The notes under the pieces were generated by a model that worked only from the letters and a program-made list of their open reading frames with translations, was not told the origin of the DNA and ran no database searches. The translations under genes and the position numbers were made by a program. Shown here piece by piece: positions 1 through 14,520 of a stretch of DNA of 64,000 bases. The DNA lies in contig NZ_JAQKPV010000001.1 of assembly GCF_028200735.1 (NCBI RefSeq), positions 1-64,000 of the forward strand. The letters are read 5' to 3'. This DNA comes from Streptomyces sp. ACA25 (GTDB lineage Bacteria > Actinomycetota > Actinomycetes > Streptomycetales > Streptomycetaceae). How positions within the stretch are numbered: the first letter of the stretch is position 1; each line of letters starts with the position of its first letter.

Positions 1-88
1 CACGTCCGCCGGCCCCGCGCCGGGCGCCAAGCGCCGCCGGCCCGCCCTGCGCCGCCGCACCGACAGCGGCGCACTGCTCACCCCCTGA
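1..88 (+). CDS. C-terminal tail of a protein that begins left of the window (partial)
   Basis: One frame is open from base 2 to a TGA at 86-88 and encodes about 28 residues rich in Arg, Pro and Ala, ending in LLTP. Composition and GC-rich codon use fit the end of a Streptomyces gene on the same strand as the cluster that follows. No domain is visible, so function cannot be assigned. The 99 bases to the next start hold nothing I recognise except a GGAG just before the thioesterase GTG. It could also be a chance open frame. Confidence 0.35.
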   Translation, partial: TSAGPAPGAKRRRPALRRRTDSGALLTP

Positions 89-187
89 GCTTGCCGTCCC
101 CGCCTTCCCGGCTGCCGGCCGCGCCGTGTCCACCGAGCCCGGCCGGCCGGCCCCACCCCGCGCACATCCCTGAGAACGGAGTCCGTT

Positions 188-979
188 GTGAGTCATGACC
201 CGCTGCCGGTACCGGCACCCGACGATGTCGTCTGGAAGCTTCCGGGTGCCGATGCCCTGCCCCGCACCTCGCTGCTCGTGCTGCCGCACGCCGGAGGCAA
301 CGCCCACGCCTACGCCGAGTGGCGGCAGTACCTGCCGGACGACGTGCGGCTGCTCCTCGGCCAGTACCCGGGGCGCGGTGCCCGCTTCTCCGAGCCGCTG
401 CCCGGCGGCATCGAGGACCTGGTGCGCCCGATCGTCGCCTCCCTGCCGCCCGACACCGGCGACCTGGTCGTCCTCGGCCACAGCATGGGCTCGCTGGTCG
501 CCTTCGAGGTCGCGCGGACCCTGACGGGCGCGGGCCGCGCTCCCCGGGCCCTGATCGCCTCGGCCTGCCGCGCTCCCTTCCTGCCGAACCCCAGCGCCGT
601 GCACCCCGAGCGGCTGGACGACGACGCGCTGGTCGCCGCCATCAAGGAGCGGGGCGGCACCGACGACGGCATCCTGGACGAACCGGAACTGCGGGAGATC
701 ATCCTGCCGTCGATCCGCGCCGACTTCGCGATCGACGACGTCTACCGCTTCCCGGGTGACCAGCCGACGCTGAGCTGCCCGGTGACCGCGCTCGGCGGTG
801 ACGCGGACCAGGTGGTGCCCGCCGCCGCGCTGTCCCGCTGGTCGGAGATCACCAGCGGCGCCTTCTCCCAGCAGATCCTGCCCGGCGGCCACTTCTACTT
901 CCAGCAGCAACTGGACACCTTCTTCGGCCACGTCCGCACGGTGATCGACGGACAACGAGCCCGGCAGCAGAGCGTCTGA
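188..979 (+). CDS. Type II thioesterase (alpha/beta hydrolase) of the NRPS cluster
   Basis: This 263-residue protein is a free-standing thioesterase. Such enzymes clear mis-primed or stalled acyl groups from NRPS and PKS carrier domains in the cytoplasm. The nucleophile elbow is GHSMGS with Ser99. The acid is probably Asp205 or Asp207 in GGDAD, and the base is His235 in GGHFYF. The N-terminal LPHAGGNAHAY stretch is typical of the GrsT/RifR class, and the length is normal. The GTG start at 188 has a GGAG about 8 bases upstream. The hydroxylase and NRPS genes follow on the same strand with short gaps, so it is probably first or early in an NRPS operon. Confidence 0.93.
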   Translation: MSHDPLPVPAPDDVVWKLPGADALPRTSLLVLPHAGGNAHAYAEWRQYLPDDVRLLLGQYPGRGARFSEPLPGGIEDLVRPIVASLPPDTGDLVVLGHSMGSLVAFEVARTLTGAGRAPRALIASACRAPFLPNPSAVHPERLDDDALVAAIKERGGTDDGILDEPELREIILPSIRADFAIDDVYRFPGDQPTLSCPVTALGGDADQVVPAAALSRWSEITSGAFSQQILPGGHFYFQQQLDTFFGHVRTVIDGQRARQQSV

Positions 980-1020
980 TGCTCCACCCCCTCACCCATC
1001 CCGCCCCCGGAGGAACCGCC

Positions 1021-2064
1021 ATGTCCGCACCCGCCCCCGCACCCCCCGCCGCCGCCGTCACCGGCCTGGATCCGGTCCGCGAGCCCGGCAAGCCCGTCGT
1101 GGTCCACGCACCGCGCCACGACACCCTCGAGGAAGCCGTCGGCTGGCTCACCGCGCACCGTGCGGCGATCCGCCAGGAGCTGCACCGGTCCGGTGCCGTA
1201 CTGCTGCGCGGACTGCCCGTCGAGGACGCCGCCGGCTTCGCCCGGGCCCGGGACGCGATCATCGAACGGCAGGCCGGGTACAAGGAGAAGGCGACGCCGC
1301 GGACCGACTTCGGGGAGGGCGTGTTCTCCTCCACCGATCTGCCCGCCATCCAGCCGATCAGGCTGCACAACGAGAACAGCTACACGCTGGACTTCCCCGG
1401 CGTCCTGCTCTTCGGCTGTGTGACCGCCCCCGAGGAGGGCGGCGCGACAACCGTCGGCGACATGCGCGAGGCGCTGCGACTGATGCCCCCGCGGCTGCGG
1501 GAGCGCTTCGCCGAGGCCGGCTGGCTGCTGGTGCGCAACTACTCCGAGCTGGCCGGGCTGCCCTGGTACCAGACCTTCGCGACGCGGGACAAGGCCGTCG
1601 CCGAGGCGTACTGCCGGGACAACGTCGTGGGGTACGAGTGGCTGGACGACGACACGCTGCGCACCTCCCAGCGGCGCTCGGCCATCGTCACGCACCCGGT
1701 GACCGGCGAGGAGTCGTGGTTCAACCACTTCGCGTTCTGGAACAACCGCACCCTGGACGAGGACGTCCGGGAAGTCCTGGTGGAGACGTACGGCACGGAC
1801 GGCCTGCCCTTCAACACCTACCTGGGCGACGGCAGCGCGCTGACCGACGACGAGGTCGACGCGATCAACGCCGTCTACGACCGGGTCACGGTGCGGGAGA
1901 CCTGGCAGCAGGGCGACCTGATGCTGGTCGACAACATCCTGTGCGCGCACGGCCGGGAGGCGTTCCGCGGCGACCGCAAGATCCTCGTCGCCATGGGCGA
2001 CCCGGTGCCGCTGGCCGACTGCCGGCCCGTCACCGCTCCGTCGACGACCGCGTTCGGGAAGTGA
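1021..2064 (+). CDS. TauD/TfdA (SyrP-like) Fe(II)/2-oxoglutarate hydroxylase
   Basis: This 347-residue non-haem iron oxygenase belongs to the TauD/TfdA fold and most resembles SyrP-type enzymes that beta-hydroxylate an amino acid held on an NRPS carrier. The iron triad is visible as His116-x-Glu118 (RLHNENSY) and His310 (CAHGREAF), with Arg319 placed to bind 2-oxoglutarate. The GGATTVGDMRE segment is also family-typical. The ATG at 1021 is chosen because AGGA lies 6-9 bases upstream; an in-frame ATG at 979 overlaps the thioesterase stop but has no ribosome site. It ends 6 bases before the A-T NRPS. A Gln- or Asp-type residue is a reasonable substrate guess, but this is inference. Confidence 0.88.
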   Translation: MSAPAPAPPAAAVTGLDPVREPGKPVVVHAPRHDTLEEAVGWLTAHRAAIRQELHRSGAVLLRGLPVEDAAGFARARDAIIERQAGYKEKATPRTDFGEGVFSSTDLPAIQPIRLHNENSYTLDFPGVLLFGCVTAPEEGGATTVGDMREALRLMPPRLRERFAEAGWLLVRNYSELAGLPWYQTFATRDKAVAEAYCRDNVVGYEWLDDDTLRTSQRRSAIVTHPVTGEESWFNHFAFWNNRTLDEDVREVLVETYGTDGLPFNTYLGDGSALTDDEVDAINAVYDRVTVRETWQQGDLMLVDNILCAHGREAFRGDRKILVAMGDPVPLADCRPVTAPSTTAFGK

Positions 2065-2070
2065 GAGACG

Positions 2071-3915
2071 ATGACCGCTGTACTCGCTGAACGCGTCGCG
2101 TCCCCTCCGGTGACCGCCCCCGCCGACCTGCTGGACCGGCTGGCCCGGGTCCCCGCCTCCCGTCCCGCCGTGGTCGCCGGTGACCGGACCCTGACCTTCG
2201 GTGAACTGCGCGCAGCCGCCGGACGGTTCGCACAGCGGCTGGCCGCCCGGGGCGCCGGCCCGGAAAGTGTGGTGGCGCTCGCCCTGCCGCGCGGCACCGA
2301 CCTGGTGACGGCTCTGATCGGCACGCTGACCGCGGGCGCCGGCTACCTCCCCGTGGACCCCCGGCTGCCCGCCGAGCGCCGCCGCTACCTGGTGGAGGAC
2401 GCCGCCGCCGACCTGGTCGTGGTGGAGCAGGCCGGTGACGCCACCCTGTCCCCCGAAGTCCCGCACTGCCCGGTGGCCGAACTGACGGCCCCCTCGGGCC
2501 CGCCCGGCCCGCAGGCGTACCGGCCGGTGCCGGTGGGGCCGGACACGCTGGCCTACGTCATCTACACCTCCGGGTCGACGGGCCGGCCCAAGGGCGTCGA
2601 AATCAGCCGGGCAGCGGTGTCGGCGCTGCTCACCGAACTGGAGGAGGCCGGCATCGCCCGCACCGACGGCGGCCGGGTCGGCTGGAACGCCTCCCCCTCC
2701 TTCGACGCCTCCGTGCAGCAGTGGGTACGGCTGTGCCGCGGCGACACCCTCGTCATGATCGACGAGGAGACCCGCGCCGACCCGGCGCTGCTGGCCGGGC
2801 TGGTGGACGCCCAGAGGCTGACCGACCTGGACATCACCCCCTCGCACGCCGAAGCGCTGCTGGACCTGCTCTCCGCCGGCGGTGGGCACCGGCCGCTCAC
2901 CCTGCTCGTCGGCGGCGAGGCCGTCAGCCCCGCCCTGTGGGAGCGGATCGCCGCCCAGGCCGGGCGCGGCGTGCTGCGCGCGGTGAACCTGTACGGGCCG
3001 ACCGAGTGCACGGTGGACGCCACCGCCGGGTGGATCGGTGCCGGTGAGGAGCCGCACATCGGCACCGTGCTGCCGGGACTGCGGATGCGGCTGCTGGACG
3101 ACCGTCTCGCCCCCGTGCAGCCCGGCCGGACCGGTGAGCTGTACCTCGCGGGTCCGCGGCTGGCGCGCGGCTACCGGCGCCGCCCGGCGCTGACCGCGGA
3201 CCGGTTCACCGCGGACCCCGCCGGGGGCGGGGGCGGGCGGATGTACCGGACGGGTGACCTGTGCCGGCTGCTGCCGAACGGCCGGCTGGCCTACGTGGGA
3301 CGCGCCGACGGCCAGGTCAAACTGCGGGGGCACCGCATCGAGCTCCCCGAGATCGAGGCCGCGCTGACCTCCTGCCCGGGCGTCGCCGAGGCTGCCGTGG
3401 TGCTGCGCGCGGACGTGCACGGCGCGCCGGGCCTGGTCGGCTACGTCCGTACCGCCGGGCCGGAGGGCGCGCCGGAACTGCGCGCCCGGCTGACGGAACA
3501 ACTGACGGAACAACTGACCGAACGGCTGCCCGCCTACATGGTGCCGGCCGCGTTCGTCGTGCTGGAGCGCTTCCCCCGCACCACGAACGGCAAGCTCGAC
3601 CGGGCGGCGCTGCCCGCCCCCGCCGAGCCCGCACCGCCCGCCGACGACGCGCCGCCGCAGCCGGGGGACGAGCCCGCCGGCCGCGTCGAGGAACTCATCA
3701 CCCGGGTGTGGACGACGGTCCTGGGCGCTGCCCGGGTCGGACCGGACGACAACTTCTTCAAGCTCGGCGGGCATTCCCTGCTGGCGATCAAGCTGGTGTC
3801 CCGGGTGCGTGCCGAGTTCGGCATCGCCCTCCCGGTGAAGGCCGTGTACGCCCATCCGCGCCTGCGCGACCTGGCCGGGCACATCGAGTCCCTGCTCGAG
3901 GAGCAGGGCACCTGA
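2071..3915 (+). CDS. NRPS initiation protein, A-T, predicted glutamine-specific
   Basis: This 614-residue two-domain NRPS has an adenylation domain (about residues 25-505) and a peptidyl carrier domain (about 535-605, Ser569 in LGGHSLL). Core motifs are intact: A3 YTSGSTGRPKG, A5 NLYGPTE, A7 YRTGD, A8 GRADGQVKLRGHRIE and A10 NGKLDR. Read against the PheA positions, the specificity code is D-A-Q-D-L-G-L-V-D-K, one residue from the textbook Gln code DAQDLGVVDK. There is no condensation domain, so it should start the chain or load in trans, feeding the first C domain of the next protein. A short in-frame repeat near 3490-3525 encodes LTEQ units. Confidence 0.92.
   Translation: MTAVLAERVASPPVTAPADLLDRLARVPASRPAVVAGDRTLTFGELRAAAGRFAQRLAARGAGPESVVALALPRGTDLVTALIGTLTAGAGYLPVDPRLPAERRRYLVEDAAADLVVVEQAGDATLSPEVPHCPVAELTAPSGPPGPQAYRPVPVGPDTLAYVIYTSGSTGRPKGVEISRAAVSALLTELEEAGIARTDGGRVGWNASPSFDASVQQWVRLCRGDTLVMIDEETRADPALLAGLVDAQRLTDLDITPSHAEALLDLLSAGGGHRPLTLLVGGEAVSPALWERIAAQAGRGVLRAVNLYGPTECTVDATAGWIGAGEEPHIGTVLPGLRMRLLDDRLAPVQPGRTGELYLAGPRLARGYRRRPALTADRFTADPAGGGGGRMYRTGDLCRLLPNGRLAYVGRADGQVKLRGHRIELPEIEAALTSCPGVAEAAVVLRADVHGAPGLVGYVRTAGPEGAPELRARLTEQLTEQLTERLPAYMVPAAFVVLERFPRTTNGKLDRAALPAPAEPAPPADDAPPQPGDEPAGRVEELITRVWTTVLGAARVGPDDNFFKLGGHSLLAIKLVSRVRAEFGIALPVKAVYAHPRLRDLAGHIESLLEEQGT
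3490..3525 (+). repeat. 12-bp tandem repeat, three units, inside the A-T NRPS gene
   Basis: The unit CTGACGGAACAA occurs twice exactly and a third time with changes. It encodes LTEQ-LTEQ-LTER in the linker before the A10 motif. The reading frame is kept, so it is probably a neutral slippage expansion. Confidence 0.8.
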
Positions 3916-4001
3916 GGGGGGTGGCCGGCGGCGCCGGCCTCCCCCGGCACCCCGCCACACGCCCGACCCGTCCCGCCTTCCGCCTCCGCCACCTGTGAGG
4001 A

Positions 4002-7000
4002 ATGACCGTGATCCCCTTGTCCTACGCACAGCGCCGGCTGTGGTTCCTGAACCGGCTGGAGGGTCCGTCGGCGACCTACAACGTGCCGGTCGTCCTGCGG
4101 CTGGACGGGGTGCCCGACCGGAAGGCGCTGAACGCCGCCGTCACCGACGTGGCCCGGCGGCACGAAGTGCTGCGGACCGTGTTCCCGGCCACCGACGGCG
4201 AGCCCGGCCAGCAGATCCTGCCCGCCGCCGCCCGCGGCCTGACGGTACGGCGGTGCAGTCCGCGCACCGTGGACCGCCGCGTCCGGGAACTCGCCCGTCA
4301 GCCTTTCGACATATCCGGTGAACGGCCGTTCCGGGCGGAGCTGTTCGTGCCCGGTGACGGCAGTGCGGTGCTCGTGCTGCTGCTGCACCACATCGCCACC
4401 GACGGCTGGTCCCTGCGCCCCCTGCTCCGCGACCTGGACACGGCCTACCGGGCCCGGCTCGCCGGCCGCGCACCCGGGTGGGCGCCGCTGCCCGTCCAGT
4501 ACGCCGACTACACGCTCTGGCAGCACGACATGCTCGGCGACGCGGAGGACCCCGACAGCCTGCTCGCCGAGCAGCTGGCGCACTGGCGGGACGCGCTGGA
4601 CGGGCTGCCGGCCGTCCTTGACCTGCCCGCCGACCGGCCGCGTCCGGCAGAGCCCACCCACCGGGGTGCCTCGCTGGGGGGCCGGATCGACGCGGAGACC
4701 CACCGCGGTCTGCTGGCCCTGTCCCGCGCCCGGGGGGCGAGCCTGTTCATGGTGGCGCGCTCGGCGCTGGCGGTCGCGCTGTCGGCCGCCGGGGCGGGCC
4801 AGGACCTCGCGATCGGTACGGCCGTCGCGGGCCGCCCGGAGGAGGACCTGCACGAGCTGGTCGGCTTCTTCGTCAACACTCTGGTGCTGCGCACCGACCT
4901 GTCGGGGGACCCCACCGTCGGCGACCTCGTCGACCGGGTACGGGAGGCGGACCTGACCGCTTTCGCGTACGAGGACCTGCCGTTCGACCTGCTGGTGGAA
5001 CACCTCAACCCCGACCGCTCGCTCGCCCACCACCCCTTCTTCCAGGTCATGCTGACGGTGCAGACCGGTGCGGACGCACCGGTCTCCCTGGGCGGTATCT
5101 CCGGGGCCCTGGCGATGGCGGACCTGGCCGCGGCCAAGTTCGACCTCACCTGGTACTGCACCGAGACCCAGGATCCGGCCGGCCGCCCGGCCGGCATGGA
5201 CATCGGGCTGCAGTACGCCACCGACCTCTTCGACACCGGCACCGCCCGTCTGCTGGTGGACCTGTACGAGCGGGCCCTGCGGGCCTTCGCCGCCGGTCCC
5301 GGCGCCCGGCTCGGCACGCTCGACCTGCTGTCCGAGGCCGAGCACCACGCCCTCACCGCCCGCCACGACCGGCTGGCGGCCGTCAACGCCGCGGCCGCCG
5401 CACCCGAGGACGCCCCCGCCCGGGCCGGCGGTCTCACCCCGCGCGCCGAGATCCTGTGCGGCCTGTTCGCCCAGGTGCTCGGCCGGGAGGACATCGGCCC
5501 CGACGACAGCTTCTTCCGGGTCGGCGGGCACTCGCTGCTGGCCACCAAACTGATCAACCGGGTGCGGGCGGTGCTGGGCGTCGAGGTCGGCATCCGCGAC
5601 CTGTTCCTGGCCCCCACCGTGCGCGGCTTCGACCGGCGGATCGACGAACAGAGCGTGAGCGCCGGGGCCCGGCCGCCGCTGCGGGCGGTCCCGGAGGCCG
5701 AACGGCCCGAGCGGCTCCCGCTGTCCTCCGCGCAGCGCCGGCTGTGGTTCATCAACGAGCTCGAGGGCCCCGGCGCGGCCTACACCGTCCCGATCGTGCT
5801 GCGGCTCGACACACCGCTCGACCCGGCCGTCCTCGCCGAGGCGCTCGCCGACGTGACCGAGCGCCACGAGGTGCTGCGCACCGTCTGCGCCTCCGAGGAC
5901 GGCAAGCCCTACCAGCGGATCCTGTCCGGCGTGCGCCCCCGGCTGGATCTGCTGCGGGTCCCGGGGGACGGGCTCGCGGCGGCGGTCGACGAGGCCACCG
6001 GTCATGTCTTCGACCTCGCGGGGGAGATACCGTTCCGCGCCTGGCTGGCGGACTCCGGGGACGGGCAGGTTCTGGTGCTGCTGCTCCACCACATCGCCGC
6101 GGACGGCTGGTCCACCGGGCCGCTGCTGCGGGACCTCGACGTGGCCTACCGTGCCCGGCTCGCCGGCCACGCGCCGGGGTGGGCGCCGCTGCCCGTCCAG
6201 TACGCCGACTACACGCTCTGGCAGGAGCACGCGCTGGGCGACCCGAAGGACCCCGGAAGTCCCGCGGCCGGGCGGCTCGGCTACTGGCGGGAGCAGCTCG
6301 CCGGCTCCCCGCCCCTCCTGGAGCTGCCCGGCGACCGCCCGCGGCCGGCCGTCCCCAGCCACCGCGGTGAGGTGACCACCTTCGGGCTGGACGCCGGGAC
6401 GCACCGGCTGCTCACCCGCCTCGCCCACGCACACGGCGCGACGCTGTTCATGGTGGTGCAGGCCGCGCTCGCGGTCACCCTGACCCGGCACGGCGCGGGC
6501 ACGGATCTCCCGCTGGGCACGGTGGTGGCCGGACGCGACGACGACGCGCTCGACGACCTCGTCGGCTTCTTCGTCAACACCCTGGTGCTGCGCACCGACA
6601 CCTCGGGCGATCCCCGCTTCGCCGACCTGGTCGAACGGGTGCGCGACACCGACCTGGCCGCGTACGCACGCCAGGACGTGCCCTTCGACCGCCTCGTGGA
6701 GGACCTCAGCCCGCACCGCTCCCCCGCGCACCATCCCTTCACGCAGATCATGCTGCAGGTGCACCCCGCCGGCGACTCCGAGCCGCAGGACACCGCCCTC
6801 GCGGGCACCCCGCTGCCGGTACGCACCCGCGGCGCCAAGGTGGATCTGACCTTCGCGCTCACCGAACGCCGGGACGCCTCCGGAGCTCCGGCCGGTATGG
6901 ACGGGGTGCTGGAGTACGCCACCGACCTCTACGACGCCCGCACCGCCGCCCTGCTGGCGGCCCGCCTCACCCGGGTCCTGGACGCCGTGGCGGCGGACCC

Positions 7001-8000
7001 GGACGGGCGGGTCGCCGACATCGACCTGCTCTCGGCGGAGGAACAGCGGGAGGTGCTCGCCCCGGCGCCGGCCGGCCGACGGCACGTGGTGCTGGACGAC
7101 CGGCGGCGGCCGGTGCCCGCCGGGGTGCCCGGTGAGCTGTACGTCTCCGGCACTGCGCGGGAGGAGGTCCGGCCACCGCGGCCCGGGGTGCGCGAGGAGC
7201 CCCCGGCGAAGTCCGTCCCCGACCCGTCCGGACCGCCCGGGAGCCGGCTGCGCCCGACCGGCGACCGGGCGGTGCGCACCGCGGCCGGAGAGCTGCGGGT
7301 GCTGGGCAGGTCCGGGGAACGGGCCGAGCTCGGCGGCTACCCCGTGGACCTTCCCGCCGTCGCCCGTGTGCTGGAACGCCACCCCTCGGTGGCGCGGGCC
7401 GTGGCCGTCCTCCGCGAGGACCGCCCCGGCGAGCGGCGCCTCGTCGCCTACGTGATGCCGGGCGGACCGGCCACGGGGGCGGAGCCGGAGCTGATGGCCT
7501 GGGCCGCCGGGGAACTGCCGGAGTACACGGTCCCGTCCGCCGTGGTGACCCTGGCCACGCTGCCGACGGGGGCGGACGGCAGGGTCGACCGGCGGGCCCT
7601 GCCGGCGCCCGGGACCCGGAAAGCACGGACGGCCGGCGACGCCGGTGCGCGCACCCCGTACGAGGAGTCGCTGATCGGCCTGTTCGCCGAGGTGCTGGAG
7701 GGCCGGAAGGTCGGTGTGGACGACAACTTCTTCCGGGTGGGCGGTCATTCGCTGCTCGCCGTGCGCCTGGTGAACCGGGTGCGGGCAGAGCTCGGCGCGG
7801 AGATCACCCTCCGGGACGTCTTCAAGGCCCCGACGGTGGCCGCGCTGGCGGCACTGCTGATCGTCGCCGGTGCCCCGGCCACACCCGGCACACCCGGCAC
7901 GCCCGGCTCCCCGGGACCGGGGGTGCCCGCGTCCCGTCCGACGCTGCGCCGGCGCACCAAGGGCGGCTCCCGGACCCGGGACACCGTCCGGCAGCCCTGA
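4002..8000 (+). CDS. NRPS, C-T-C-A*-T, second adenylation domain degenerate
   Basis: This 1332-residue protein reads C (1-435, HHIATDG at 129-135), T (475-545, Ser511), C (568-1005, HHIAADG from 696), an adenylation remnant (about 1026-1200), T (1215-1285, Ser1250) and a Pro/Thr/Gly-rich tail. The first module has no A domain. In the second only the A6-A10 part is left: about 195 residues instead of about 500, with no A3 P-loop, a broken A8 (GRSGERAELGGYPV) and Arg where A10 needs Lys (GRVDR). Both carriers must therefore be loaded by another protein. Both C domains look active and of the LCL type. The ATG at 4002 follows GAGGA. A strong hairpin follows the stop. Confidence 0.93.
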   Translation: MTVIPLSYAQRRLWFLNRLEGPSATYNVPVVLRLDGVPDRKALNAAVTDVARRHEVLRTVFPATDGEPGQQILPAAARGLTVRRCSPRTVDRRVRELARQPFDISGERPFRAELFVPGDGSAVLVLLLHHIATDGWSLRPLLRDLDTAYRARLAGRAPGWAPLPVQYADYTLWQHDMLGDAEDPDSLLAEQLAHWRDALDGLPAVLDLPADRPRPAEPTHRGASLGGRIDAETHRGLLALSRARGASLFMVARSALAVALSAAGAGQDLAIGTAVAGRPEEDLHELVGFFVNTLVLRTDLSGDPTVGDLVDRVREADLTAFAYEDLPFDLLVEHLNPDRSLAHHPFFQVMLTVQTGADAPVSLGGISGALAMADLAAAKFDLTWYCTETQDPAGRPAGMDIGLQYATDLFDTGTARLLVDLYERALRAFAAGPGARLGTLDLLSEAEHHALTARHDRLAAVNAAAAAPEDAPARAGGLTPRAEILCGLFAQVLGREDIGPDDSFFRVGGHSLLATKLINRVRAVLGVEVGIRDLFLAPTVRGFDRRIDEQSVSAGARPPLRAVPEAERPERLPLSSAQRRLWFINELEGPGAAYTVPIVLRLDTPLDPAVLAEALADVTERHEVLRTVCASEDGKPYQRILSGVRPRLDLLRVPGDGLAAAVDEATGHVFDLAGEIPFRAWLADSGDGQVLVLLLHHIAADGWSTGPLLRDLDVAYRARLAGHAPGWAPLPVQYADYTLWQEHALGDPKDPGSPAAGRLGYWREQLAGSPPLLELPGDRPRPAVPSHRGEVTTFGLDAGTHRLLTRLAHAHGATLFMVVQAALAVTLTRHGAGTDLPLGTVVAGRDDDALDDLVGFFVNTLVLRTDTSGDPRFADLVERVRDTDLAAYARQDVPFDRLVEDLSPHRSPAHHPFTQIMLQVHPAGDSEPQDTALAGTPLPVRTRGAKVDLTFALTERRDASGAPAGMDGVLEYATDLYDARTAALLAARLTRVLDAVAADPDGRVADIDLLSAEEQREVLAPAPAGRRHVVLDDRRRPVPAGVPGELYVSGTAREEVRPPRPGVREEPPAKSVPDPSGPPGSRLRPTGDRAVRTAAGELRVLGRSGERAELGGYPVDLPAVARVLERHPSVARAVAVLREDRPGERRLVAYVMPGGPATGAEPELMAWAAGELPEYTVPSAVVTLATLPTGADGRVDRRALPAPGTRKARTAGDAGARTPYEESLIGLFAEVLEGRKVGVDDNFFRVGGHSLLAVRLVNRVRAELGAEITLRDVFKAPTVAALAALLIVAGAPATPGTPGTPGSPGPGVPASRPTLRRRTKGGSRTRDTVRQP
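7080..7610 (+). pseudogene. Remnant of an adenylation domain within the C-T-C-A*-T NRPS
   Basis: The frame stays open, but the N-terminal two thirds of an A domain (A1-A5, including the ATP P-loop and the specificity pocket) is missing. What remains aligns to A6 (GVPGELYVSG), A7 (RPTGDRAV), A8 without its Asp and QVK residues, and A10 with Arg for the catalytic Lys. This is a decayed domain inside a live gene, not a frameshift. Confidence 0.85.
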
Positions 8001-8295
8001 CCCGGCCCGGCGCAGGCCCGGCCGCACACCCTCCGGGACGGACCCGGCCGTGATCACCACGGCCGGGTCCGTCGCTGTGTTCCGCCGGTGGCGCGCCGGG
8101 CGTTGGTGCCGCTCGTCCTGCCGCTCGCACTGCCGTTCACGCGGCCCGGCGCTGCCTAACCTGAGCACGCAAGGCGGGAGGAGCGCCTCCGCCGGCTCCC
8201 GCACTCCCCGCCGTCCTACCACGTCGGCACCGCGCTCGACGGTGCTGTCGCCCGGCGCCGGATCCTGCTTCCCACCCTCGTCTGGAGAACGTGCC
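8001..8295. other. Intergenic region between the two large NRPS genes
   Basis: This 295-base gap contains a perfect 15-bp inverted repeat (8038-8072). It probably also contains the promoter of the second large NRPS gene, but no clear -10/-35 pair can be read. The GGAGA of the next gene lies 9-13 bases before its ATG at 8296. No gene is visible. Confidence 0.6.
8038..8072 (+). terminator. Perfect 15-bp hairpin after the first large NRPS gene
   Basis: ACGGACCCGGCCGTG pairs with its exact reverse complement across an ATCAC loop. There is no T run, as is usual in Streptomyces. It suggests that the two large NRPS genes are at least partly separate transcripts. Confidence 0.7.
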
Positions 8296-14082
<5,787 letters not shown>

Positions 14083-14083
14083 C

Positions 14084-14290
14084 ATGACGAATCCGTTCGA
14101 CGACGACAAGGGCACGTTCTACGTACTGGTCAACGAGGAGGGACAGCACGCGCTGTGGCCGGCGTTCGCCGCCGTTCCCGACGGCTGGACGGTCGCGCTG
14201 GACGCGGGCAGCCGGGCCGATGCCCTGGCCTACGTCGAGGAGAACTGGACCGACATCCGTCCCAAGAGCCTGCTCGCGCAGTACGGCTGA
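14084..14290 (+). CDS. MbtH-like NRPS chaperone
   Basis: This 68-residue protein has the family signature: NPFDDDKGTFYVLVN at the N-terminus, then HALWPAFAAVPDGW, and the NWTDIRPKSL end. MbtH proteins bind adenylation domains and promote their folding and activity. The partners here should be the Gln-type A domain and the A domain of the termination NRPS. The ATG at 14084 lies 1 base after the NRPS stop and is preceded by AGGAG. It is the last gene of the first block and is followed by a very strong hairpin. Confidence 0.96.
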   Translation: MTNPFDDDKGTFYVLVNEEGQHALWPAFAAVPDGWTVALDAGSRADALAYVEENWTDIRPKSLLAQYG

Positions 14291-14305
14291 CCCGAGGGCG
14301 TCCCC

Positions 14306-14358
14306 CGGAAGGGCCGCGGCAGGCAGTGCCCAGCGCACTGCCTGCCGCGGCCCTTCCG
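14306..14358 (+). terminator. 24-bp perfect hairpin closing the NRPS block
   Basis: Bases 14306-14329 pair without mismatch with 14335-14358 around the 5-base loop CCAGC. This is one of the longest perfect stems in the window. It separates the NRPS block from the mutase operon and should act as an intrinsic terminator. Confidence 0.85.
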
Positions 14359-14520
14359 CGCGCCGGGCGCCGGGCGGCCGCCGAGCCCGCGGAGCTGCCG
14401 GTGCCGGGCCCGTACACCGCCCGCTTTCTGCCGGTGCAACTACCGCTCGCGGCCGGCCGCCGGACCTACCTTCGTTGTTACGCGACGGGGAAATCCCCAC
14501 CCGATCTTCGAAGGAAGTCA
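14359..14520 (+). promoter_or_regulatory. Likely promoter region of the mutase/decarboxylase operon
   Basis: These 160 bases lie between the hairpin and the mutase small subunit. They include an imperfect dyad with arms GGGGA and TCCCC at 14487-14498, and GAAGGAAG upstream of the ATG at 14521. The sigma factor sites are not obvious. No cobalamin riboswitch is recognisable, although the operon encodes a B12 enzyme. Confidence 0.4.

Noticed and set aside
8001..8295. N-terminal extension of the termination NRPS back to 7870
   Set aside because: The extension would overlap the previous NRPS gene and the hairpin and is low-complexity. The ATG at 8296 with GGAGA is followed by the C domain.
14359..14520. 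Cobalamin riboswitch before the B12 mutase operon
   Set aside because: I could not recognise the conserved B12-box or the receptor hairpins in this short leader.
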